Shown piece by piece: positions 1 to 7,792 of a stretch of 64,000 nucleotides of DNA. A program made the translations under genes and the position numbers. Below the pieces are notes generated by a model that was not told where the DNA came from, searched no databases, and saw only the letters and a list, made by a program, of their open reading frames with translations. The stretch's first letter is position 1; each line of letters opens with the position of its first letter. The DNA lies in contig NZ_JADCUC010000003.1 of the NCBI RefSeq assembly GCF_016464365.1, positions 1-64,000 of the forward strand, read 5' to 3'. This DNA comes from Sandaracinobacteroides hominis. GTDB taxonomy: Bacteria > Pseudomonadota > Alphaproteobacteria > Sphingomonadales > Sphingomonadaceae.

Positions 1-6
1 ATCGCC

Positions 7-125
7 ATGTCTGCGCCCGCCGATCTCCCCTTTGATCTGGACAGCCTTCCGCCCGCCGTGCGTGAGGCGTTTGCAGCGATGCAAGCCAAGGTCGCCGGGC
101 TGGAAGCCCATACCGAACGTCAGGA
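7..125 (+). pseudogene. IS66-family transposase TnpC, 5' fragment
   Basis: About 38 codons from the start of a TnpC-like transposase: an ATG, then a short acidic leader and the pattern LPPAVREAFAAMQAKVAGLE followed by HTERQD, which is typical of the leading coiled-coil of IS66 TnpC proteins. The resemblance stops at about 115-128, where the DNA becomes the 3' part of a DUF262 gene lying on the other strand. The frame itself ends at 213. The catalytic DDE domain is absent, so this piece cannot transpose. The rest of the element (tnpA, tnpB), if present, would lie to the left of the window. Family assignment is from recall of IS66 N-termini and rests on a short stretch. Confidence 0.6.
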
Positions 126-1732
126 TTCCCCTTCGTCAATCGGCCGAGGTAGGCCGACGGAGCAACACCGCCCAGCATCCGGTTGGTGGCGGACGCCAGC
201 GGGGTCTTGTTGACGATGCTGTTGTAGATCGCGGGCTCGATCTTCTGGTTCTTGCACCAGGCTTCCGGGAAGATGTGATGGATGTCCACGTTCTCGTCAA
301 AGAACACGGTCTGGTCATAGGGCTGGCCAGATTTGAAATCCTCGGCCCCAGACTTCATCAGCAGGGCGTGGACGCCCTTGTACGCAGCAGACAAGCGCGA
401 GCGAAGGGTGCGAAGGCGCTTTTCCTCGAAGCTTGAGCGCTGGACCGTCTGCGGTTCGGCACCGCCACTGATCCAGGGCGAAAAATCCCGAATATCGAGC
501 GCAAAGCGGCTTTCCACTGCCGATCCGTACAGTTCGCCAAAAACACCGCACCAGTACCACTTGGCCAGCTTCTGGCGAACGGCATCGTTTTCCCAGGCTG
601 TGCCAAGCTCGGCAAGGATTGCGGCAAGCGGCACCAGCTGTGTCTGGTAGGGCAGATCGCGCGAGTTGAAGATCTTCAGGGAATGGAGGAACTTTGCTGC
701 GGCAACATAGCCTGCCTCAACCTTGTCCGCCCACTTCTTGTAGGCCGCCAGCGGCACCTGCAGCAGGCTGTTGCGCGTAGCACTGATCGCTGGCGGTTCC
801 GCCCCATTCGCAATCGCTTCGTCCCGGCGCTCCTTTGTGTGGAGGAGGGATACGGCCTGCAAGAATTCCACTGGTTCGATCTTGGCGAGGACCTTCTGCT
901 TGATCAGCCGTTCACGCCGGGCTTTCCAGTCATCGCGGAGATGGAACTCTTCGGAGGCATAAATTGCCGTGACCAGTTCGAAGGCATCGAGCGGCTTGCC
1001 ACCCGTGTTGACCTTTTCGAAGACCAAGCACACGGCGGCCCGCGACGTATCCTTGCCCAGCTTGATGACGGGCACGTGGTAGGACGTGAAGTTGTTCACG
1101 ACCTCCTGGGCGAAGCGGTTGATAAGTTCCCATTTCTCCTGCCGAGCAACTGGATCCTTAGCCATCCATTGCGCTGCTGAAATCTGCCACCGGTTCTCAT
1201 CGAAAATCCGATCGATTGGAAAATGAAGCGCCTCGAATTCGTGCTCCTCGCACGACAGATCGAGCTTAACGTCGCGGCCAAAATTCTCCCGGATGATTCG
1301 GTCCTCTGGCACGGCAAGCACGGCATCGGAACGCGCCACATCTGGATTGAGCGCGGCGCGGATATCGAAATAGAAATGTACCTTGATCGGCCGCTTCTTG
1401 GCCGTCTGGGTAGCTACCGGCGCAGGCGAGAAGGTCGACTGATACAGCGAAGTCATCCGCTGCTGGCCATCGAGCAGGTACGCTTCGAGGGGCTTAATCG
1501 GTGCAGGAGCGCCTTCTACGGGCCGCACGGCAAAAGATACTTCTCCCGACGCATCTAATGTCATCAAGGCGCCAACAGGAAAGCCCTCGGAGATTGAGGC
1601 AAGCAGATCAATAATCCGATCCTGATCCCAAACCCATCCGCGCTGAAAATCGGGGAGCTGCAACTTCCCCTCATGGCATTCGCGCATGAGATCTTTTAAC
1701 GAAACGGGATTGGTTTGAAACGACGTCGTCAA
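118..1732 (-). CDS. DUF262/HNH (GmrSD-like) protein, 3' end lost
   Basis: A reading frame of about 536 codons with the hallmarks of DUF262 proteins, relatives of the type IV restriction enzyme GmrSD that cut modified DNA or act in phage defence. In order: QLPDFQRGWVWDQDRI near residue 30, the nucleotide-site motif LLDGQQRMTSL near 90, FEKVNTGGKPLDAFEL near 235, and an HNH/DUF1524-type segment DIHHIFPEAWC with NKTP and ATNR near 490-525. The likely start is TTG at 1732, because homologues begin close to this point; no ATG fits better. The family normally continues for several dozen residues beyond ATNRMLGGVAPSAYLGRL, but here the frame runs into antisense tnpC sequence and stays open to the left edge. 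The protein is therefore C-terminally truncated or chimeric, and function is doubtful. Confidence 0.85.
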
Positions 1733-2214
1733 GATCAGCCCCCATAAATGGAAAGCAAAACCAATACTCGCGGCTAAACCCACGGTGATGTTCAGTTTTT
1801 GCTTTCACGCATCATACCGCCTGGCGAGTCGATGCCAAGTTCAGATCTCGGCAAGGTTGGCACATGCCGTCCCGCAGGTAAGGCATCGCAGGACGGCAGC
1901 GTGTTGTACGAGGGGCAAATCCGGGACCAGCCACAAAAGTTGGGTACAGTGCAGAGCACACCGAACGCGACAAATCGCAGGTAAAAATCGGAATAAAATA
2001 TAGTTTTATCAGCATGATAATAGCGCTACGCGAAATTGGCAGGTTCTCCGTCAAATCTGACTTGCGAGTAGCCCTCGCTATCCACGCAAATCACATCTGG
2101 CGAAAAGGCGAGGAAATTCGCCAGCTTCAACCGGCTTGACGGCGCCATCGAACATAAGTAGAACAAACTTGCCTTTCGCAGTGCGTTCCAGGCTCCACCA
2201 CCATGGAGTCCAGC
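1733..2214. other. 480-bp non-coding spacer in mobile remnant
   Basis: No convincing gene was found here. The stretch is richer in A and T than the rest of the window, notably around 1985-2030, where TATAGTTTTATCAGCATGAT occurs. A short minus-strand frame (2026-2148, about 40 codons) has protein-like composition but no ribosome site, and may be a gene scrap. The spacer could hold promoters for the DUF262 gene and for the small genes to the right. No inverted repeat of insertion-sequence length is obvious. Confidence 0.4.
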
Positions 2215-2523
2215 ATGACACGCAATGTTTCCATCCAGACTTACCTGCCCAAGCATGTCGCAGCCTGGGTTCAGGATGAAGCCACCCGCGCTAAACAGAG
2301 CCGCAGCCAATGGATCGGTGCCATCGTCACGGACCTGTTCCAAGGCCAGGAGCTTCGCGAGGAAGCGCGGCAGAACGCCGAGTTCATCAAACGTCGGCTG
2401 ATCTTCATCATGTGCGCTCTCGATGGCCTGCTTCTGGCCCATCCAGATGCGACCCTCCGAGCGAAAGTGCATGAAGCGCATAAGCGGCAGCTCGACAAGC
2501 TTGCGCAGGAGCGGGGAGAATGA
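2215..2523 (+). CDS. Small ribbon-helix-helix-like protein
   Basis: A protein of 102 residues starting MTRNVSIQTYLPKHVAAW. One short beta strand followed by two helices (to about residue 45) fits a ribbon-helix-helix DNA-binding fold of the kind found on plasmids and integrative elements. The rest is a charged helical tail. ATG 2215 is preferred over ATG 2203 because GGAG lies six bases upstream of it. The stop overlaps the start of the next gene (ATGA), so the two are translationally coupled. A role in control or transfer of a mobile element is inferred from the neighbour and the fold. No specific family was recognised. Confidence 0.6.
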   Translation: MTRNVSIQTYLPKHVAAWVQDEATRAKQSRSQWIGAIVTDLFQGQELREEARQNAEFIKRRLIFIMCALDGLLLAHPDATLRAKVHEAHKRQLDKLAQERGE

Positions 2524-2801
2524 AGCGCAGGGAAGCCAAGTCGCCTGTCAGCGACGAGCAACTCGACCTCCCGTTCGATCGCCGCCCCAAGGCGACCCGG
2601 ACCAACCATGCAGAACCGCTCGCCGTCCGGATTCCCGATGCCGTGCGGATGACCGGAATAGGCCGGTCGAAGCTCTACGAGTTGATTGCCTCGGGCGACC
2701 TGGAAACGATCAAGATCGGCAGGTGCACCTTGGTGACGGTCGATGCGCTCAAAGCCCTTCTGGCCAAAGCACAGGCCGGCATCTACAAGGGAGGTCGCTG
2801 A
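2520..2801 (+). CDS. Excisionase/AlpA-like helix-turn-helix protein
   Basis: A 93-residue protein whose second half, from about residue 40, reads as a winged HTH of the excisionase or AlpA type: VRMTGIGRSKLYELIASGD followed by IKIGRCTLVTVDALKALL. Such proteins bind attachment sites or promoters of integrative elements and plasmids. It is preceded by a good ribosome site (GGGGAG) and overlaps the preceding gene by four bases. No integrase or recombinase gene lies beside it, so it may be an orphan left by decay of the element. The first 35 residues are basic and probably unstructured. Confidence 0.7.
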   Translation: MKRREAKSPVSDEQLDLPFDRRPKATRTNHAEPLAVRIPDAVRMTGIGRSKLYELIASGDLETIKIGRCTLVTVDALKALLAKAQAGIYKGGR

Positions 2802-2830
2802 GCGTCGAAACACTGCCCGCAGAGATTTGA

Positions 2831-2845
2831 GTCCTCATCGAGGAC
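2831..2845. terminator. Short hairpin between convergent genes
   Basis: GTCCTC and GAGGAC pair perfectly around a three-base loop. The hairpin overlaps the stop codon of the minus-strand gene that ends at 2835 and lies 30 bases past the HTH gene. There is no T-run on either side, so terminator activity is only possible. It also marks where mobile-type genes give way to the chromosomal backbone. Confidence 0.3.
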
Positions 2846-3482
2846 CAAGCCGGAGCGCGATACGGTATTTTTGACGGTATCGAATGAGCGAATCAGGGCG
2901 ATAAAGCGTTGTGATGTAACGCCTTGTCGACACGTCACGGTCCCTCTTCTGGTCGGTGACTTCAACCTCGCGCGCGATCTCCAGGATATATTGCGCGTGG
3001 ATATAGTTCAGCAGCTCGATGGTATCGGACATGGCCGGCTCGGAAAGCGGCAGCGTCAGTTCCGGCACCTGCGAGCTGTTGCGGAGCGCCACCGCCTGCG
3101 GCGCCGCGACGCGCTGGAACCGCTCCCGCGCTGCCCGGGCTGTCGCATATTGGTCCGCTTCGTCGGTGGCGTGGAAATAGGCCAGTTCCACACCCAGAAT
3201 GCGGGCGAACACATCTTTGGCGCCGGCCAGGCCATCGGCGGCAAATGCCGCCAGCAGATCGTCTATCCTCTTCGCCTGTGCGCTCAGCGTGGCGTCGCGC
3301 GCAGGCTCGCCGCGAACGGCGGCACGCGCGGCGCCCCCCTCGATACGGGTTCGGAGCGACCGCCCATAGGCATCGATCACATTGGCATATTGCCGCGAGA
3401 CCTGCAGCGTTGCCGGAATGCGCGCGCCATAAAGCCGCTTCAGCCAGCCGCGGAATACCGGCTCTTGAAGTTCGTCGGCCAT
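2835..3482 (-). CDS. Hypothetical protein, 215 aa
   Basis: I do not recognise a family. The protein starts MADELQEPVFRGWLKRLYG, preceded by a strong ribosome site (GGGGAGAGG), which is why ATG 3482 is preferred over a start further upstream. It is soluble, arginine- and alanine-rich, mostly helical by composition, and lacks a signal peptide or membrane segments. The last 60 residues contain SDTIELLNYIHAQYILEIAR and several basic residues. It lies 54 bases beyond the stop of the deacylase gene on the same strand and may be its distal operon partner. Its 3' end sits at the border with the mobile remnant, so a shortened or altered C-terminus is possible. Confidence 0.6.
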   Translation of the reverse strand: MADELQEPVFRGWLKRLYGARIPATLQVSRQYANVIDAYGRSLRTRIEGGAARAAVRGEPARDATLSAQAKRIDDLLAAFAADGLAGAKDVFARILGVELAYFHATDEADQYATARAARERFQRVAAPQAVALRNSSQVPELTLPLSEPAMSDTIELLNYIHAQYILEIAREVEVTDQKRDRDVSTRRYITTLYRPDSLIRYRQKYRIALRLGPR

Positions 3483-3536
3483 TGCCAGCCTCTCCCCTGT
3501 CCCCTGAGGGGAAGCTAGCACGGAGGGGCGGCTGCG

Positions 3537-5267
3537 TTAACCCTTTGCGCCGCGCAGCAGCCGGCCGGGAAGCGCGCCGGTTGCCTCGCCTTGCTCGAAC
3601 GTGACGGTACCGGCGCAAACGGTCATTTCGATACCGCGTGGCCGCTGCAGCAAACGCCCGCCGCCGGCGGGCAGATCGCGCACCATTTGCGGCGGTGGTA
3701 CGGCAAGCTCGTCGAGATCGATCAGGTTGAGGTCGGCACGAAGGCCCGGCGCCACCCGCCCGCGATCGTGCCAGCCGACATGCGCCGCGTTGCGCTGTGT
3801 CAGCCCGTGCACCAGCGTTTCAAGCGGGATACGGCTTTCGGCCTTGTTGCCCCTTGCCCAGATGGCGAGGGTGCTGGTCGGGAAGCTGGCGTCGCAGATG
3901 GTGCCGCAATGGGCGCCGCCATCGGATAGCCCGAACAGGGTGTGCGGGGCTGTCATCATCTTGTGCACGTCGTCCAGGTTGCCACGCGCATAGTTGATGA
4001 GGGGCATATATAGCAGGCGATGCCCGGCCTCCTCGGCCAGCAGGTCCAGCATCAGTTCGGGGGGGTTCACCCCGCGCGCGGCAGCTTCTGCCGCCACCGA
4101 TCGATCCGCCGTCGGCTCATAGTCTACAGGATCGGAAACGCGGAACATGCGCGAAAATCCGTGCGCGATGAGTTCGCCAAAGCCTTCGGGGCGGATGGCG
4201 GCATGCTGGGCGAGCAGCGTCGCCCGCACGTCGGGCTTTGCCAGTTCCTCCAGCTTTGCGGCCAGCGGCAGATGCCCGATGCGCCGCCATTCCGGGCAGA
4301 ACAGGAAGGGGTTCAGCGTCGCTTCCAGCCCCTGCACCGCGCCGATGGGACGGCAGGCTACCTGTGCCTTCACATCGAGCCCCTGCCCCACCATGCCGCC
4401 GATCCGATCGAAGATGTGGTGGAACCGGTCCGGCGCCTCGTCCGTCTGCTGGACGGTGAAGCTGAGCGGGCGCCCGCCTGCGCGCGCCATTTCCGCGATG
4501 AGGTCCAGCTCGCGCTCGGCGAATGCGTCGTCTGCCGTCAGATAGGCATCGGAGATGAGCTGGATCACCCCCTTGCCGCTGCGGCGCATGGCATCGGCTA
4601 TCCCCAGGAGTTCGGCCCGCCCGGCTTCGAGTGTGCCGATATTTTCACCCGACCTGCTCTTGTGCACGAAGGTCCGCGAGGTCGAGAAACCGAGCGCGCC
4701 CGCCGCCAGCGCCTGCTCGGTCAGCCGCGCCATTTCCGCGATCTCGCCCGCGTCCGGATGCTCCAGATGGTTGGCGCCGCGCTCCCCCATGACATAGGTG
4801 CGGAGCGCGGCGTGCGGCAGGTGCGCCGCCACGTCCATGGCATATTGCCGGCGGCCAAGGGCGTCGAGATAGTCGGGGAAGCTTTCCCAATCCCAGGTGA
4901 GACCCTCGGCGAGCGCGGTGCCGGGTATGTCTTCCACGCCCTCCAGCAGCGCGATCAGCCAATCGTGCCGGTCGGGCTTTGCCGGGGCAAAGCCGACGCC
5001 GCAATTGCCCATAGCGATCGACGTGACTCCGTTCAGGCTGGTGGGGGCCAGGAAGGGATCCCAGCTGGCCTGGCCGTCATAGTGGGTGTGGATGTCGACG
5101 AAGCCCGGAGTCACCAGCCTGCCGCCGGCATCGACGACGCGCGCGGCCGGCGTGGAGACGGAGCCGACTTCCACGATAAGGCCGTCCTTCACGCCCACAT
5201 CGGCGCGGCGCGGCGCTGCTCCTGTACCGTCGACAAGCGTCGCGTCGCGGATAAGAATATCCAGCAT
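3537..5267 (-). CDS. N-acyl-D-amino-acid deacylase family amidohydrolase
   Basis: A 576-residue metal-dependent amidohydrolase of the D-aminoacylase type, which removes N-acyl groups from D-amino acids or related amides in the cytoplasm. The N-terminal composite domain ([16 protein letters not shown]) is followed by the metal ligand motif [12 protein letters not shown] near residue 60, GNCGVGFAP near 95 and a C-terminal LSDGGAHCG segment carrying the active-site Asp. ATG 5267 has a good ribosome site (GGGAGAAGG). A longer frame upstream runs antisense to the thioredoxin gene and is not used. Substrate cannot be told; many sphingomonad members have no known substrate. Confidence 0.88.
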   Translation of the reverse strand: MLDILIRDATLVDGTGAAPRRADVGVKDGLIVEVGSVSTPAARVVDAGGRLVTPGFVDIHTHYDGQASWDPFLAPTSLNGVTSIAMGNCGVGFAPAKPDRHDWLIALLEGVEDIPGTALAEGLTWDWESFPDYLDALGRRQYAMDVAAHLPHAALRTYVMGERGANHLEHPDAGEIAEMARLTEQALAAGALGFSTSRTFVHKSRSGENIGTLEAGRAELLGIADAMRRSGKGVIQLISDAYLTADDAFAERELDLIAEMARAGGRPLSFTVQQTDEAPDRFHHIFDRIGGMVGQGLDVKAQVACRPIGAVQGLEATLNPFLFCPEWRRIGHLPLAAKLEELAKPDVRATLLAQHAAIRPEGFGELIAHGFSRMFRVSDPVDYEPTADRSVAAEAAARGVNPPELMLDLLAEEAGHRLLYMPLINYARGNLDDVHKMMTAPHTLFGLSDGGAHCGTICDASFPTSTLAIWARGNKAESRIPLETLVHGLTQRNAAHVGWHDRGRVAPGLRADLNLIDLDELAVPPPQMVRDLPAGGGRLLQRPRGIEMTVCAGTVTFEQGEATGALPGRLLRGAKG

Positions 5268-5330
5268 GGTCCTTCTCCCTCGCGCCATGGTCGCCCGTTT
5301 GCGCCGCCAGTCAACCTGCCAAAAGCCGGT

Positions 5331-5978
5331 ATGAAGTCGCCCGCCCTGCAGCGACGCGAGGCGCTGGTGCTGGCTGGCCTGTTCGGGGCGGCTGGACTTT
5401 CGCTGGCTGCAGTCCGGCATTTCCAGCCGGTCGGTCGGGAGCTGGAGCTGACACCCGTCGTGACGGCGGCACTGGCTGAGCCCGGACCGGAAGCCGGCAA
5501 CCCGCGCGGCGACGTGACCTTCCTTGTCTTCACCGATTTCAATTGCGCCGCCTGCCGCATCGCCCACCCGCCGATGCTGGAGGCCGTGGAGGAGGATGGC
5601 CGCGTGCGCCTGCGCTTTCTCGACTGGCCAATCTTCGGGGCAGACAGCCGCGCCGCGGCCCGAATGGCTATCGCCGCCGACGCGCAGGGTCTGTATCTGC
5701 CGGTTCACACGTCTCTGATGCAGGGCGGGCGCGCGGATGCTGCCGCCGCCGAGAAGGCCATCGCTGCGGCTGGCGGCGACGTCGAGCTACTATACCGGAG
5801 GCTTGCTTCGGCCGGGGCCGTCATAGACGCCGCGCTGGTCCGCAATGCCCGCCACGCGTTTGCGCTGGGGCTGGGCGGAACGCCAGGGCATCTGATCGAC
5901 CGTGTCCTGGTGCGCGGCGCGGTCTCGCGGCGCGAATTCGCCCGCGCCATCCGGCAGGCGAGAAATCTGTCCGCATGA
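5331..5978 (+). CDS. DsbA-like thioredoxin-fold protein
   Basis: A 215-residue exported thiol oxidoreductase. The N-terminus QRREALVLAGLFGAAG looks like a twin-arginine or membrane-anchor signal. The thioredoxin fold follows, with active-site C72-A-A-C75 in TDFNCAACR and the cis-proline loop in LGGTPGHLID near residue 185. DsbA/DsbG-family members make or reshuffle disulfides in the periplasm. CAAC is an uncommon dipeptide within the CxxC site, where DsbA usually has CPHC. It is divergent from the deacylase gene, with a 63-bp shared upstream region. Confidence 0.85.
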   Translation: MKSPALQRREALVLAGLFGAAGLSLAAVRHFQPVGRELELTPVVTAALAEPGPEAGNPRGDVTFLVFTDFNCAACRIAHPPMLEAVEEDGRVRLRFLDWPIFGADSRAAARMAIAADAQGLYLPVHTSLMQGGRADAAAAEKAIAAAGGDVELLYRRLASAGAVIDAALVRNARHAFALGLGGTPGHLIDRVLVRGAVSRREFARAIRQARNLSA

Positions 5979-6087
5979 TCGCAAATTGGTCCGGACTGCT
6001 CTTCGGTCGCGACGGCGGTTATGCCACCTCCACCGGGCATTTCGGCCTGAAATCGTTCGGAACGTGGCCAAAGGCCGCAAACAAGAC

Positions 6088-6164
6088 TGGCGCGCCCGGC
6101 AGGACTCGAACCTGCGACATTCCGCTTAGAAGGCGGATGCTCTATCCAGCTGAGCTACGGGCGC
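6088..6164 (-). tRNA. tRNA-Arg (anticodon TCT)
   Basis: The complement folds as a standard cloverleaf: acceptor GCGCCCG pairing with CGGGCGC, D-loop AGCTGGATAGA, anticodon stem TCCGC/GCGGA with loop CTTCTAA (anticodon TCT, reading AGA), and T-loop TTCGAGT. The discriminator G and CCA end are encoded. It lies between the thioredoxin and NDUFS4-like genes. AGA codons are rare in this GC-rich DNA. Confidence 0.97.
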
Positions 6165-6221
6165 CCGTTTGCGCGATAGCGCAAATTCAGATCTCCTGTG
6201 CGCGATAGCGTAGTTCCGCGG

Positions 6222-6503
6222 CTAGCGGAAATTCTCCGCATAGCTTTGCAGGATGAGCCGGCGCTGCGCAGGCGGCACGATCTCTGCATCCAGCCCTTGT
6301 CGTTCCGCATAGGCCTGTGCTGCCTCCAGCGTGGGGAAGGTCAGACGAATCTGTTGTTCGGTGTCGCCGCTGCCGGCCCAGCCCATCAGCGGATCGGGGC
6401 GCTTGGCCTCCAGCGGTTCATGCTCGAGAATCCATTGGCCGGAGCGGGCCTTTCCGGATTGCGTTGCAGGCGTTCCCTGCTGGAAGATGCGGGCGTTGGG
6501 CAT
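6222..6503 (-). CDS. NDUFS4-like complex I accessory subunit
   Basis: A 93-residue protein of the ETC complex I subunit family, the bacterial counterpart of mitochondrial NDUFS4 (18 kDa), which stabilises the peripheral arm of NADH:ubiquinone oxidoreductase. Recognisable parts are MPNARIFQQG at the start, WILEHEP, then the LMGWAGSGDTEQQIRLTF core and YAERQG. ATG 6503 gives the usual length; no strong ribosome site is visible. The stop codon lies inside a short TTCCGC/GCGGAA inverted repeat. It stands alone beside tRNA-Arg, as is common in alphaproteobacteria. Confidence 0.88.
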   Translation of the reverse strand: MPNARIFQQGTPATQSGKARSGQWILEHEPLEAKRPDPLMGWAGSGDTEQQIRLTFPTLEAAQAYAERQGLDAEIVPPAQRRLILQSYAENFR

Positions 6504-6534
6504 GAAAACCCAAAGCCACGACTGGAGGCGAAGG

Positions 6535-7731
6535 TCAACCGCCTGACGGAGTCTCTGGCACTTTGGCATTCGCCGGGTGCGCCGCCTTCCATTCCATCGC
6601 CGAGCGCACGCGCTTTTCGACGGAGGGGTGCGAATAGAAGAGCATTTCCTGCAGATCCGTCGGGCGCGGGTAGCGATACTCGGCCGTCTTCACCAGCGCC
6701 GTCGAAAGGGCATCCGGCAGGTTCACAGTCTTCAGGCTGTAGTCGTCTGCCTCTTTTTCGTCGATGCGGGAGATCGCATTCATCAAAGGCGTAGCGAGCA
6801 GGCCGAACAGGCCGGCGATGAACAGGAGGACCGGTAGACCGACGGGGTCGGCCAGCGAGGCCCGGCTGCCGAACAGCCGTGCAAAGCGGGGATAGAGGCG
6901 ATCGGCCAGCCAGAAGAACAGCATGGCGAGCAGGGCGACAACGCCCACCATCCGCCAGATATGGCCCGAGACATAGTGGCCGATTTCGTGCCCGGTCACG
7001 GCCTTCACTTCATCCAGCGAAGCCCCCTTGAAGGCGATGTCCGAGATGGCGATGCGGGCGGAGCCGAACAGGCCGGAGACGTTGGCGGTGAAATTGTTGG
7101 ACTGGCGCGAGCCGTCGAAAACGAAGATCCGGTCAGCCGGGACGCCCGCGGCGGCCGCCTGAACGACCAGCGCATCGCGGACCTCGCCCGCGGGCACCGG
7201 CTTGTAGTCGTTGAAGATGGGTTCGATGAATATGGGGCCAAGCAGCATCACAGCAGTCAGGCCCGCTGCCACCAGCCCGCCCGACCAGATCCACCAGCTC
7301 TTGCCGGCCCGGCGGATCAGGGCATAAACGCCGACGAACAGCAGGCCGGACACGACCGCCGAGATCGCCAGTGAGGTGGCGGACTGCCCCAGGAAATCCG
7401 CGAGCGGCTGGCTGGTGCGGCCATAGCCTTTCTCGCGGAAATAGCTCTCATAGAGGGTCCAGGGCAGGGCCAGCAGCGCCAGCAGCAGGAAGGTGGCTGC
7501 GCTGACCAGAAAGGCCGTGAGATTGGGCCGCTTGCGGTGCCTGTTCAGCCTTGCGGCAAGCCGCTCCAACAACCCGGACCGGATCAGCAGCCATGTGGTG
7601 ACGGCCGACACCAGAAGCCCCCACAACAGCAGCCAGTGGCCACCGCTGGTATAGGCTGCAGCCTTCGCCAGAGCTTCGGGGCCGAGGGAGTCGATATAGG
7701 CGGCGGTGGCCTGCGCAGGATCAAATGACAT
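6535..7731 (-). CDS. M48 family (Ste24-like) membrane metalloprotease
   Basis: A 398-residue membrane zinc peptidase resembling CAAX prenyl protease 1 (Ste24). Several membrane segments occupy residues 30-185. The zinc motif HEIGH is near residue 245 (TGHEIGHYVSGH), and the third ligand Glu is in RIDEKEADDYS near 325. Two further membrane segments lie between them. In bacteria this family probably cleaves membrane or exported proteins; CAAX processing is not expected. It is 31 bp upstream of the NDUFS4-like gene on the same strand and follows a perfect hairpin repeat. Confidence 0.9.
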   Translation of the reverse strand: MSFDPAQATAAYIDSLGPEALAKAAAYTSGGHWLLLWGLLVSAVTTWLLIRSGLLERLAARLNRHRKRPNLTAFLVSAATFLLLALLALPWTLYESYFREKGYGRTSQPLADFLGQSATSLAISAVVSGLLFVGVYALIRRAGKSWWIWSGGLVAAGLTAVMLLGPIFIEPIFNDYKPVPAGEVRDALVVQAAAAGVPADRIFVFDGSRQSNNFTANVSGLFGSARIAISDIAFKGASLDEVKAVTGHEIGHYVSGHIWRMVGVVALLAMLFFWLADRLYPRFARLFGSRASLADPVGLPVLLFIAGLFGLLATPLMNAISRIDEKEADDYSLKTVNLPDALSTALVKTAEYRYPRPTDLQEMLFYSHPSVEKRVRSAMEWKAAHPANAKVPETPSGG

Positions 7732-7742
7732 GGGGCGTGAAG

Positions 7743-7775
7743 CTAGGACGTGAACTCATGAAGTTCACGTCCTAG
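7743..7775. repeat. Perfect hairpin of the CTAGGACGTGAAC repeat
   Basis: CTAGGACGTGAACT (7743-7756) and its exact reverse complement (7762-7775) enclose a five-base loop. The hairpin sits between hrpB (upstream) and the M48 gene on the minus strand. The same 13-base core occurs singly at 36111, 52821 and 59962. It could end hrpB transcription or be a small REP-like element; there is no T-run. Confidence 0.75.
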
Positions 7776-7792
7776 ACTTCCGCCCCGGCCTG

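Noticed and set aside
1080-1090. TAGGACGTGAA within the DUF262 gene
   Set aside because: Only part of the 13-bp repeat and explained by codons for a conserved NNFTSYHVP stretch.
2026-2148. 40-codon minus-strand frame
   Set aside because: Composition is protein-like, but there is no ribosome site, partner or family resemblance; at most a fragment.
4020-5330. Plus-strand frame leading into the thioredoxin gene
   Set aside because: The part before 5331 is antisense to the deacylase, and the signal peptide begins at 5331.
6088-6164. tRNA-Arg as integration site for the mobile DNA at 1-2.8 kb
   Set aside because: Four kilobases of backbone-type genes lie between, no integrase is present and no copy of the tRNA end was seen near 2.8 kb.
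6171-6210. Two copies of GCGCGATAGCG beside the tRNA
   Set aside because: Only 11 bases, two copies, no further structure; not worth a feature.
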